Made by a program: the position numbers and the translations under genes | Notes under the pieces: generated by a model | What the model was told of the DNA's origin: nothing | What the model saw: the letters and a program-made list of their open reading frames with translations, nothing else | The model's database searches: none | Part shown: positions 18,237 through 26,277 of the stretch, piece after piece | Numbering within the stretch: the first letter of the stretch is position 1 | Layout: each line of letters begins with the position of its first letter | Origin: Pricia antarctica | Lineage (GTDB): Bacteria; Bacteroidota; Bacteroidia; Flavobacteriales; Flavobacteriaceae | Assembly: GCF_900101815.1 (NCBI RefSeq) | Contig: NZ_FNAO01000011.1 | Span: 1 to 64,000, forward strand | Length of the DNA stretch: 64,000 nt | Direction: 5' to 3'

Positions 18237-18309
18237 CTTCTTTATTTTTGTAAAAATGACGCATTTTAGCCTCATTTCAAAGAAAACCGAAATTTCTCTT
18301 CAAATCGAC

Positions 18310-18339
18310 TTGCAAAATTAATTATTGATCTTATATTTG
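18310..18339 (+). promoter_or_regulatory. Promoter of tRNA-Lys
   Basis: TTG at 18310-18312, a 19-base spacer and TATATTTG at 18332-18339: a perfect match to the Bacteroidetes promoter pattern, 65 bases before the tRNA. Confidence 0.8.
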
Positions 18340-18404
18340 CAGCCGCTAAAGGGAAGCATTTTAATTAATTTCGAAAGTATTTTTTTAGCTTTTTAGCAGA
18401 TATT

Positions 18405-18477
18405 GACCTGGTAGCTCAGTTGGTAGAGCATCTCCCTTTTAAGGAGAGGGTCCCGGGTTCGAGCCCCGGCCAGGTCA
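18405..18477 (+). tRNA. tRNA-Lys (anticodon TTT)
   Basis: Complete cloverleaf: acceptor GACCTGG pairs with CCAGGTC, the D arm is GCTCAGTTGGTAGAGC, the anticodon stem TCTCC/GGAGA closes the loop CTTTTAA (anticodon TTT), and the T arm is CCGGGTTCGAGCCCCGG. The discriminator base is A; CCA is not encoded. A terminator follows at 18501. Confidence 0.97.
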
Positions 18478-18500
18478 CTTTAAGACCTCCATTAGTATTC

Positions 18501-18536
18501 AAAAAGCCTGTAAATCGTTGATTTACAGGCTTTTTT
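18501..18536 (+). terminator. Terminator after tRNA-Lys
   Basis: AAGCCTGTAAAT, loop CGTTG, ATTTACAGGCTT, with flanking A- and T-tracts; a perfect stem of about 15 pairs. Confidence 0.92.
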
Positions 18537-18751
18537 ATTTTCCTTGTATTCATTTGATATCAAATAGGACTATCTGTCGCGGTGCCCTATTCGGTGCCCT
18601 ATTATGGAATTCGTTAAAAGGGCACCAGATCAATGTTAAAAAAATCGCTGTCAATTTTTTACATCGGATTAAGACTCAAATTGAAACAGGAAAAACAACG
18701 TCAAAATGGAAAATGTTTCCTTCTGCGTTTTATGCTATGTCAAAAGAGGAA

Positions 18752-18778
18752 AACTTGACAAACTTGACAAACTTGGAG
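18752..18778. repeat. 9-bp direct repeat (AACTTGACA)
   Basis: AACTTGACA at 18752-18760 and 18761-18769, followed by the imperfect AACTTGGAG at 18770-18778. It lies in non-coding or eroded DNA. Confidence 0.6.
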
Positions 18779-18984
18779 AATTTAGCAAAAAACATGATTT
18801 AGATCTTGCAGTGCGGACATATGATCGATGAACGGTAAAAAGCCAGGGCGTCTCGATACATTGGTTCCTAAACATCCTATGAATCTATCTCATAAATATT
18901 CTACTGATATAAAATCTAGAAAATGATGTGAAAATTCACGAAGTACGTTTGGACGACCGTTTTCGATTTACCTTTTTCATCCAT

Positions 18985-19019
18985 AAAAAAGGCCCAGCAT
19001 TTTCTGCGGGCCATTTTTT
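18985..19019 (-). terminator. Terminator of the Lys-rich mini-gene
   Basis: Minus strand: GGCCCGCA, loop GAAAA, TGCTGGGCC, then six T. It lies 25 bases beyond the stop codon of the small gene at 19044-19163, which supports that gene being expressed. Confidence 0.75.
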
Positions 19020-19043
19020 CGACTAAAAAATATGAGATGCCTC

Positions 19044-19163
19044 TTATTTTTTGGAAGGACTTTTTTTAGGAGCGGTTTTGCCGGGACCTTTCTTATCGGA
19101 CCCAGAACCGCTTTTTTTGTTTTTGTCCTCTTTCTGATTTTTCTTTTTATCAGGTGTTGCCAT
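19044..19163 (-). CDS. Very small lysine-rich protein (39 aa)
   Basis: ATG at 19163, stop TAA at 19044-19046. The product begins MATPDKKKNQKEDKN and ends PGKTAPKKSPSKK: about 16 Lys, four Ser, three Pro, several Gly, no hydrophobic core, so it must be intrinsically disordered and strongly basic. A factor-independent terminator follows directly, which argues that it is a real gene. It could bind nucleic acid, or be a short stress-induced disordered protein of the kind seen in flavobacteria; no family can be named. Confidence 0.6.
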   Translation of the reverse strand: MATPDKKKNQKEDKNKKSGSGSDKKGPGKTAPKKSPSKK

Positions 19164-19282
19164 AATTACATTTTTTAAGATTAATATTAAGTAAAGTTAG
19201 CATATGGGAAAGCTATACTCTGACCTCAAAGAGAATTAATTTAATCCAATCATACCATACACTTGCGCGCATCCATCATTTC

Positions 19283-19462
19283 ATGATCGTTAATATCATA
19301 TTCATCTCAAAAGCCCTGATAATTGTAAATCAAATTCCGTTCACACTTGAACATGGCCCCATAAGACGCAGAATCCGGCAGTTCAACCAATATCTGGCCA
19401 TTTCACACACCATTGAATTACATTTGAAGAACCATAACATAAGTAGGTTAAGTTCATGGTAA
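19283..19462 (+). CDS. Possible small protein (59 aa), doubtful
   Basis: ATG at 19283 to TAA at 19460-19462, followed 10 bases later by a strong terminator (19473-19499). The product has a hydrophobic N-terminus (MIVNIIFISKALIIV) and a basic C-terminal part. I recognise no family. The terminator must belong to some plus-strand transcript and this is the only frame before it; a small non-coding RNA is an equal alternative. Confidence 0.25.
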   Translation: MIVNIIFISKALIIVNQIPFTLEHGPIRRRIRQFNQYLAISHTIELHLKNHNISRLSSW

Positions 19463-19472
19463 TGATTTGGGG

Positions 19473-19499
19473 AAAAGACAGGGGCGACCCTGTCTTTTT
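19473..19499 (+). terminator. Orphan terminator
   Basis: AAAAGACAGGG, loop GCGA, CCCTGTCTTTTT: a near-perfect hairpin with a T-run. No established gene precedes it, so it marks an unannotated transcript (small RNA or small protein) in about 19200-19470. Confidence 0.75.
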
Positions 19500-19779
19500 A
19501 TTTTATGCCTTTTAAATTATTTCAAAGAATTTATATTTTAAATAAGCGCATTGCAAGAATCGGAAAAGGCGTGGGCCATCATGAGCCTCATCCTTTCAAG
19601 GAACAGTTTTAGTATAACATGTGCCCTATTGGTTTTTCAAAACAACGGTACAATAAAGCTTTCTTCACTAGGTGTTTTTCCAACGCGCCATTTCCCGCCC
19701 CATACCAAATTGGTAGTGCCCTTTTCAGTGGCCGTTCGAACGTCCCCAGCCATGGGTGCTGATTAATTCCGGAATTTTT

Positions 19780-19899
19780 ATGCTTTCACTGTACGGCGCG
19801 CTTACAAGCTTACCTTCTGCTTTAGGGGTGATTTCTTTCGTAGTGTTGTTGATAAGTGCCGCTGTTGGTATGTTTTATTATTTGAAGTATATAAGGTAG
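19780..19899 (+). CDS. Possible single-span membrane peptide (39 aa)
   Basis: ATG 19780 to TAG 19897-19899. The product has one strong hydrophobic helix (GVISFVVLLISAAVGMFYY) followed by LKYIR. The end resembles the last helix of NADH-quinone oxidoreductase-type subunits (SAxxxYYLKxI), so it could be an eroded gene tail rather than an intact gene. No promoter is recognised. Confidence 0.25.
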   Translation: MLSLYGALTSLPSALGVISFVVLLISAAVGMFYYLKYIR

Positions 19900-20443
19900 A
19901 AATTCCTACTGTAAACGTTCAAATAATCGATAACTGAAGGAGCCAAAGTTTACATAATCGGTTTATTTTTCCTATCCCTTGCACTAATCCCCACCATAAA
20001 TCGGATGTATCCTTAACCTTCGGTCCGGGAGCGGAACCTAAAAATTTTCTTCACTGCGACTATAACCGAAAAATTCAGGATAGGTAGAGTGCTCAATAAT
20101 GTTCATGCCCAGCTAGCCAAAGGTATTCCTGGCAGTATTGGGGCGGTGGAAAGAAAATCTACCAAGAGACACCAAAATGTTATCTGATGAAATGAACGTA
20201 GGCCTATCTGTGTACACAGCCTCCAAACATAATTGCGGTTGCTCGGAACCTGAACGGAAACCGCAAAATGCTGGATTATGGGGAACGTACCGAGCCATTT
20301 TGAAATAGCCATGAAAATCGGAGTGAACAGATTATATAGCGGGACTATGTAAATCCTCTATTTATTTTGCGGTTAATCGTTGGCACAACAATTTTCCGCA
20401 ATAAATGGCATTATAGTACACATAAGAAACAATCATTGCATTT

Positions 20444-20599
20444 ATGAAAAAGATCGAGATAAAGGGCCCATATGAAACCTTGGAAAGGATTTCAATATTT
20501 CTTGAAAACAACTACATCAAACACAATGTAATCGGTGATGTAGGTAGCGACCAGGCACCGGAAGAAATCCAAGAAAGTATCGATTGGCCGTTCTTATAG
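20444..20599 (+). CDS. Small acidic protein (51 aa), unknown or truncated
   Basis: ATG 20444, stop TAG 20597-20599. The product starts MKKIEIKGPYETLERISIFL and reads like a folded alpha/beta fragment with normal codon use. Directly after the stop, a different frame continues as QWHGALIFVWLAKEV before its own stop, so the gene may have been longer and been cut by a frameshift. No family recognised. Confidence 0.4.
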   Translation: MKKIEIKGPYETLERISIFLENNYIKHNVIGDVGSDQAPEEIQESIDWPFL

Positions 20600-20717
20600 G
20601 CCTGAGCAATGGCATGGCGCCCTGATTTTCGTATGGCTGGCCAAAGAAGTGTAAACACAGTTCAAATAAATGGCTCCTGAACTTCAATCGGGACAAAAGA
20701 AAATCTATCAGTTTTGC

Positions 20718-21032
20718 TTAGATTTCTTGTCTTTCCTTAATATTATCATTCAAGAATTCTTTCCAATCTGCATTATTCTCAGTATTTGCTCTGTCTTTAA
20801 ATTCTGTAGAGTTATCAAAAATTTCCGAACCTGACTTACGCGGAATCTCATCGTCGATATCATAGAAAATTTGAAGGTGGTATTCGTAATTATTGAAGTC
20901 TCTTTTTTTTGGATAAAAACAATTGCGTGTTTGCGGGCGAGGACTTTCCGAAGGAAAATCTGAAGCTAGCAAACTAGCAACTAACATTGGTTCAACTGTT
21001 CGCGGGCAAGTCCTTTTCGACAAGACTAACAA
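20718..21032 (-). CDS. Possible hypothetical protein (up to 104 aa)
   Basis: An open frame whose C-terminal two thirds (about from YPKKRDFNNYEYHLQIFYDI) looks protein-like, with Asp/Glu-rich helices, but no family is recognised and the start is unclear. Its upstream end overlaps the leader of the plus-strand lipoprotein gene. Could be a remnant. Confidence 0.25.
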   Translation of the reverse strand: MLVLSKRTCPRTVEPMLVASLLASDFPSESPRPQTRNCFYPKKRDFNNYEYHLQIFYDIDDEIPRKSGSEIFDNSTEFKDRANTENNADWKEFLNDNIKERQEI

Positions 21033-21124
21033 TGGATTTAATAAATTTCATGCCATCGTACGATTCAATCAATATGAGAATTTTTTGCGTTAATCATCCT
21101 TTCTCGTTTTCAATACCTTGTAAT

Positions 21125-21649
21125 ATGAAAAATAAGAATTCAAATTCGACTGCGAGCCGAGGAGGCATGTACACAAATATACCGGTGCTCGTTTTGTTAA
21201 TATTAAATATTCTATTAATAACCGCCTGTAAATCAGACAACAAAAGTTCGGAAGATTCGGCCGAATTAACAAATTTACAAAAAACTGAAAGCATGCCCAG
21301 CGAAGAATTTACGGATACTACAATACGGAGTACCTATACCCAAAAGATAAAAAATGTACCAAACGCGACCTCAAATGGAGCTACGGGAGGAAATGCAAAT
21401 ATGAACTATCTAATTACGCATGATTCATCCGAAGATTGGGTTGACCTTACCCAACTTTACGCCGACTTGGAGATGACTTCCCGACAGATAGATGATTATC
21501 AAAATGCAATGCATATGTATCAAAAAAACCTCGGTGGTGCCAGTCCTAACGAATTACGTTCCATCGGTGATGAGAGGAAAAAACAACTAAAATCTATTCT
21601 GTCGGACAAACAATATAAGAAATTTAAGTCCATTAGGTCAAGTAATTAG
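21125..21649 (+). CDS. Lipoprotein with a Spy/CpxP-like helical domain
   Basis: 174 residues from ATG 21125 (a second possible start is ATG 21167). The signal segment is IPVLVLLILNILLITAC with lipobox LITAC. After a Ser/Thr-rich linker, the C-terminal 75 residues (DLTQLYADLEMTSRQIDDYQ ... LKSILSDKQYKKFKS) have the two-helix pattern ending LxxxQYxKF seen in Spy/CpxP (LTxxQ) periplasmic stress chaperone-like proteins. Assignment by pattern only. It stands alone, upstream of the convergent lipid kinase gene. Confidence 0.55.
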   Translation: MKNKNSNSTASRGGMYTNIPVLVLLILNILLITACKSDNKSSEDSAELTNLQKTESMPSEEFTDTTIRSTYTQKIKNVPNATSNGATGGNANMNYLITHDSSEDWVDLTQLYADLEMTSRQIDDYQNAMHMYQKNLGGASPNELRSIGDERKKQLKSILSDKQYKKFKSIRSSN

Positions 21650-21867
21650 ATTTATGAATCTGAACCTAACCTACATTCAAAAAAAATCATCATAATGGCA
21701 AGTCCGCAAGGCACTTGCGCGAGGTACCTGAATCTATATATTTTTTTGATTATTGAAAACCTTTCACTTTTAAACCTTCCCCTAAAATTATAGGTAATTT
21801 GGGGTTAATCAAACCCAAAGAAATAAAAAGGCCGGACTGCATAAATAGGTTAGCGCATCTCTCGTCA

Positions 21868-22740
21868 TCAGGTTGCAATGGCGACATAGTCAGGAAGAAT
21901 AGTAACGGTTATTTCTTCTATATCGTCATAGAATTCCCCATCTATCTGAAAGGAAACCGGCTTTTCAGTGGTGACCCGAACCTCGGTGGATTGTATGACC
22001 TCAACAAAATCGGAAGTCATGTCGATATTGCCGTTCAGTGTTTTCAGTACCTCGAAAAAATTGAGCTCTTTAAAAATCAATACTTCAAATTTTCCATCGT
22101 CAATCTTTCCGTTTGGATTAACCAGTGCTCCCGTACCGAATTTTTTGCTGTTGGCAAAGGCCACCATTACCGCATCGACTTCACGCTTTACGCCATTTGC
22201 CGCTATGCTAAACCGATAGGGAGACTCGGTCTTCCAAAGTGTTGGAATACTGTTCACCAAATACCCAAAATGGCCCCGCACCGCGCTATCAGAATAATTT
22301 TTAATAAGTTCCGCATTGATGCCCATGTCGCATATATGTAGACCGATCGATTCTCGTATACGTAAGGCGTCTATACTCTTAATCTGATCGCCCATGGCCA
22401 CCGTAAGTGCTTTTTCATGGTTTTGGGGAAGTTCTAGATCGGTTGCCAGACCATTGGCGGATCCAGCGGGAATAATACCGATAGTCACATTTTGATCGTG
22501 ACAGACCTGGGCGGCTAATTTAATAGTGCCGTCACCCCCAACCACCAAAATGCGATCTGGTCGAAAAGCTTTTACTTTTTTACGCAGTTTGTCGATGTCT
22601 TCCTTTCCTGTAGTTGTGTACATTGAGTATTCGGTTTCCTTTCCTAAAGAATCCGTAATCATATCAATGATCGGTGTCTTATCGGTATCGCCCGAAACCG
22701 GGTTTATTACCAATAGAACTTTATTTAACTTCGCATTCAT
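21868..22740 (-). CDS. Diacylglycerol kinase family lipid kinase (YegS/BmrU type)
   Basis: 290 residues. The nucleotide-binding motif is VVGGDGTIKLAAQV (residues 67-80), with NPVSGDTDK at the start, IGIIPAGSANGLATDLELP next, and the beta-sandwich C-terminal domain with QIDGEFYD. These enzymes phosphorylate diacylglycerol, sphingoid bases or similar lipids at the inner membrane. It is divergent from the phosphatidate-phosphatase-like gene at 22797, with only 56 bases between the start codons, so a shared control region is likely. Confidence 0.88.
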   Translation of the reverse strand: MNAKLNKVLLVINPVSGDTDKTPIIDMITDSLGKETEYSMYTTTGKEDIDKLRKKVKAFRPDRILVVGGDGTIKLAAQVCHDQNVTIGIIPAGSANGLATDLELPQNHEKALTVAMGDQIKSIDALRIRESIGLHICDMGINAELIKNYSDSAVRGHFGYLVNSIPTLWKTESPYRFSIAANGVKREVDAVMVAFANSKKFGTGALVNPNGKIDDGKFEVLIFKELNFFEVLKTLNGNIDMTSDFVEVIQSTEVRVTTEKPVSFQIDGEFYDDIEEITVTILPDYVAIAT

Positions 22741-22796
22741 TTTATGAATTGTTTAAGTATCTATTATTTTTAAAACGCTCTTTATCCAAGGTGCAC

Positions 22797-23765
22797 ATGA
22801 AACGGAGATTAACAGTTTATCGCGGATATGCCAATGAACAGGAAATCGTTGTTTTTGGACATGTCTTTAAAAAAAATACTCCCGATAGCTACAATTTGGA
22901 GGGGAAACGTCTACATCATGCCCATTCCGTTTTGCGGATGTTCACTATCAAGACTTTGGGCGACATACCTATAAGCTTCCGATTCGAGGACATCACCGCA
23001 ACAACAAAAACTTTGGCGAACGGGTACTTTCGTATCGCCCTACCCTACCCGAAAAAAATAAAGAGCGGATGGCATACGTTTACGATTACCGCAAATTTGA
23101 ATGGTGAACCCGTGGAGGAAACAGGTGAGTTCAACAAACCCTTCCCTGGTGGTTACGCTTTAATTTCAGATATCGATGACACCTTTCTTATTTCCCATTC
23201 CGATAATTTCTTTAAAAAAATATATGTGTTGCTGACCCGCAATGTATACAAACGTAAAATTTTCGAGGGCGTCGTTAGACACTATCAAATGCTCAGTGTC
23301 GCAGGACGAACAGCGGAAAATGGAATCAACGCCTTTTTCTACGTATCGAGCAGCGAATGGAATCTCTATAATTTTATCGTGCATTTTACAAAATTGAACG
23401 ATATGCCGAAAGCTGTTCTAAAATTAAAGGACTTAAAGTCCGGCCTCGGCGATTTTCTGTTTACCGGGGGGGGCAACCATAATCATAAGTTCCGTAAAAT
23501 AAAACATCTTCTCGAATTTTATCCCGAATTGACGTTCATTCTCTTGGGAGACGATAGCCAAAAAGATCCCTTTATCTATGAACAAATTATTAAAATGTTT
23601 CCGACTAACGTAAAAGCGGTCTACATACGCAGTACTGGCCGCAACCAAAAAACGACTGTAATAGAGGCTTTAGACAACATACAATCTTTAAAAGTTGAAA
23701 CTTGTTATTTTAAGAATAGCGCCACAGCTATATTGCACTCCCAAAACATTGGCCTCATTTCTTAA
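22797..23765 (+). CDS. App1-type phosphatase (DUF2183)
   Basis: 322 residues from ATG 22797. The N-terminal beta-rich part (RGYANEQEIVVFGHVF) is followed by an HAD-like phosphatase core with DIDDTFLISHSD (DxDxT, D125/D127), YVSSSEWNLYNFI, a conserved Lys region and LLGDDSQKDPFIYEQI. The yeast homologue App1 is a Mg-dependent phosphatidate phosphatase. Bacterial members are uncharacterised in detail. The divergent neighbour is a lipid kinase, so the pair may run opposite reactions on phosphatidate and diacylglycerol (inference). Confidence 0.85.
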   Translation: MKRRLTVYRGYANEQEIVVFGHVFKKNTPDSYNLEGKRLHHAHSVLRMFTIKTLGDIPISFRFEDITATTKTLANGYFRIALPYPKKIKSGWHTFTITANLNGEPVEETGEFNKPFPGGYALISDIDDTFLISHSDNFFKKIYVLLTRNVYKRKIFEGVVRHYQMLSVAGRTAENGINAFFYVSSSEWNLYNFIVHFTKLNDMPKAVLKLKDLKSGLGDFLFTGGGNHNHKFRKIKHLLEFYPELTFILLGDDSQKDPFIYEQIIKMFPTNVKAVYIRSTGRNQKTTVIEALDNIQSLKVETCYFKNSATAILHSQNIGLIS

Positions 23766-23937
23766 TAGAATGACATCGTATACTTCTCCATTACCATCGC
23801 TAAAAATGACTCAGAACAACACGATATATGCTTAAAAATTTTTAATATGAAATATAACGACACGGTTATTCGACCTTTATCTTTTCTATTGCCGTGCCAG
23901 CACAGCCTTTCTACCGCACTACCAAAAAAACTATTAG

Positions 23938-24162
23938 TGGCTTGGATATCAAGGCATAATCTCTAGGGAGATTTTAGGCGGTCTTGTTTCCTATTTCTTT
24001 TTTAAGGCTGCGAACGGGGCGGAATCTGAAGAAGTGAAAAGAACCGCAGAGGCTTTTTCGTTCTTACAAGAATGTCCCGCCCCTTGGCTCGCAGGCTTAA
24101 TTGCTTTCGGGCTGATTCGTTATTGTGTTTATATGTTCATCATGGCGAAATATCGAAGGCTC
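23938..24162 (+). pseudogene. Remnant of a DUF1206 membrane-protein gene
   Basis: After an in-frame stop at 23935-23937 the frame reads WLGYQGIISREI, GLVSYFFFKAANGAESEEV, AFSFLQECPAPWLAGLI, then AFGLIRYCVYMFIMAKYRR. This is the C-terminal repeat of DUF1206 proteins (GYxARGI, xPxGPWLLGxVAxGLIxYGxYxFxxAxYRR). No start codon, no upstream repeats and no stop after YRR exist; the frame runs on into the 3' end of the opposing aldehyde dehydrogenase gene. Clearly a truncated relic. Confidence 0.65.
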
Positions 24163-24224
24163 ATAATGCCTGTTCTTTATGATAATGAAATTTTTGAACA
24201 AATAAACACCTCGTTTGCACTAAA

Positions 24225-25622
24225 TCATTTCGAATTCAATTTCATTATCGATTTGACGTTTACGAACTCCCGAACACCAAAACCGCCATGTTCCCGTCCG
24301 TATCCTGAGTTCTTTACGCCACCAAAGGGCATATTGGGCTGTGCCAGTCCGAAAGAGTTGATGAACACCATGCCGGTATCGAAATGTTGCTTCGCCAACT
24401 GGATGGCCCTGTTTTCATCCTTTGAAAAAATACCTCCTCCAAGACCGAAACGACTGGCATTTGCTATGCTCATGGCATCTTCATCATCCTTGGCACGAAT
24501 CAACGATGCAACGGGACCGAAAAGTTCATCATCGTAAGCCGGTTGACCACTGGTTACGTCTGCAAGAATGGTCGATGGATAATAATAACCTTCCCTGTCG
24601 GGTACTTCCCCCCCGGTTAAAATCTTTGCTCCTTTTTCGACGCTATCTTTGACTTGGTCAGCCAGTTTATCCCGTAAATCCTTACGCGCCATAGGTCCCA
24701 AATCGGTTGCATCATCAGTGGGGTCACCCATTTCAATGTTGCTCATACGTTCTACGAAGGCTTTTTTAAACTCGTCATAAATAGAATCGACCACGATAAA
24801 ACGTTTGGCGGCAACGCAGGTCTCGCCGTTATTATAAATACGTCCATTCGCGCAGGTAGCTGCCGCCATGGGAATATCTGCATCGGACAATACCAAGTAG
24901 GCATCATTGCTACCGAGTTCCATAACGGTTTTTTTCAGAACCGAACCTGCCTTTTCAGCCACATGTCTTCCCGCCGCCTCGCTTCCGGTAAGGGTAACCC
25001 CACGAACGAGTTCATTTTCAATAATCGTATCGGATTGATCGTGGTCAATAATTAGTACAGTGAACAGATTTTTCGGAAGACCGGCACTTTCATAAATCTC
25101 TTGGAGCATCAATGCGGAACCAGTAACGTTTTCGGCATGTTTTAGGAGGACACCATTACCTGCCATTAGATTGGCTATGGAATATCGAACCACCTGATAG
25201 GCTGGAAAGTTCCACGGTTGTATCCCATATATTACCCCGATAGGCGAGTAGGTAATGATGCCTTTTCCACCCTCGGGTAGTTCACGCTCTTCATCGGCCA
25301 ATTGTTCTGCCGCATTCGCGGCGGAATACTTGCATATACCTGTACATAAATCGATTTCTTGTTCGCCATGTTTTAAAAGCTTCCCCATTTCTTGGGTCAT
25401 TAGCTCAGCGAATTCACTTTTTCGTTCTTGTAACGCCTTTCCGATAGCTTCAATAATTTTACCACGCTCGTCGACGGAATACTGTCGCCATTCCTTATAA
25501 GCTTCGTGGCATTTTTCTACGGCCTTCCCCGCTTCCTTATCCGTCATGTGCGTATAACTCTTTAGATTTTTCTCGTTTGCAGGATTAACTGTGCTGAATC
25601 CATTTTTATTCATTGTTTCCAT
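24225..25622 (-). CDS. NAD(P)-dependent succinate-semialdehyde-type aldehyde dehydrogenase
   Basis: 465 residues from ATG 25622 (ATG 25613 is also possible). Aldehyde dehydrogenase fold: PWNFPAYQVVRYSIANLMAGN (cofactor loop), VTLTGSEAAGRHVAEKAGS, catalytic base in MELGSNDAYLVL, and catalytic Cys in NNGETCVAAKRFIVV, the pattern of succinate-semialdehyde dehydrogenases of the YneI/GabD type. The C-terminal NMPFGGVKNSGYGREHG is intact. Oxidises an aldehyde, probably succinate semialdehyde, to the acid. It stands alone. Confidence 0.85.
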   Translation of the reverse strand: METMNKNGFSTVNPANEKNLKSYTHMTDKEAGKAVEKCHEAYKEWRQYSVDERGKIIEAIGKALQERKSEFAELMTQEMGKLLKHGEQEIDLCTGICKYSAANAAEQLADEERELPEGGKGIITYSPIGVIYGIQPWNFPAYQVVRYSIANLMAGNGVLLKHAENVTGSALMLQEIYESAGLPKNLFTVLIIDHDQSDTIIENELVRGVTLTGSEAAGRHVAEKAGSVLKKTVMELGSNDAYLVLSDADIPMAAATCANGRIYNNGETCVAAKRFIVVDSIYDEFKKAFVERMSNIEMGDPTDDATDLGPMARKDLRDKLADQVKDSVEKGAKILTGGEVPDREGYYYPSTILADVTSGQPAYDDELFGPVASLIRAKDDEDAMSIANASRFGLGGGIFSKDENRAIQLAKQHFDTGMVFINSFGLAQPNMPFGGVKNSGYGREHGGFGVREFVNVKSIMKLNSK

Positions 25623-25667
25623 AGCATTGTTTTTAAAATTTTTTGGTATTGAAGGTATCGCAGGCAC

Positions 25668-26277
25668 AACTGTGACCTACCATTTTAATCCAGTCCCTTA
25701 CTTTCGAAAATTTGAGGCAGAAAGTATCCGCTGCCGTCTACGGCTTATATAGGTCTTTACTTATAAAATTGGATAGATTTACAAAGACTTTGGGAATGTA
25801 GGATTTAAACTATCCGAAGTTTACTTCAATACATTTGGATTTTGCTTCAAAACGTCTTGAAAAGCTAATTGATTGCTAAGTACGAAAGTTATAGCGTCCT
25901 CTTTCTAAAACGGTAAAGAATCGTTCTACTGAATACCATCATCCACAAACAGATTGCTGGCGCCGTTATATATAAATAGCGCTTGGACATTCGCATAATT
26001 GTCGTTGTTTTCTTTAAATCGGAGCTACAGTCGCCCGAAGGAATAAATCACTATGAAACGAATCGTCCATTACTCCTTACTATTGAATCCCGTCTCTTTT
26101 CCAAGGCAACTTCTGTACGGCAAAAGCCCCCCGAAGACGTTGTCAATTCCAAAATATGTGACAGATTAATCGACCTTTCAAATTTAAAGTCAAGAATTAT
26201 CTTGAATTAGTCAAGCCCTTACCTTTTGAACTGAGATATTTAACTATACTTTAAATTCTTTTCAAAACTAAACTCTT
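25668..26277. other. Intergenic stretch between aldehyde dehydrogenase and SDR
   Basis: About 600 bases between divergent genes. Only weak open frames of 38-75 codons with no recognisable product. It presumably holds the two promoters; no good TAnnTTTG/TTG pair was found for either. Confidence 0.4.

Larger units (their letters stand above)
18537..20717. other. Gene-poor stretch after tRNA-Lys
   Basis: More than 2 kb with no gene over about 60 codons that I can recognise. It contains a Lys-rich mini-gene (19044-19163), two orphan terminators, a few tiny frames and a 9-bp direct repeat. GGTGCCC occurs twice near 18580-18600, with the inverse GGGCACC at about 18620. No integrase gene and no second copy of the tRNA 3' end were found. 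The pattern fits an eroded insertion site next to a tRNA gene, but this is inference. Confidence 0.45.

Noticed and set aside
18518-18802. Possible integrase N-terminus after tRNA-Lys
   Set aside because: No catalytic R-H-R-Y motifs and no full-length frame; only the position next to a tRNA suggested it.
25983-26210. 75-codon frame upstream of the SDR gene
   Set aside because: Starts with TTG without a promoter and has no protein-like features.
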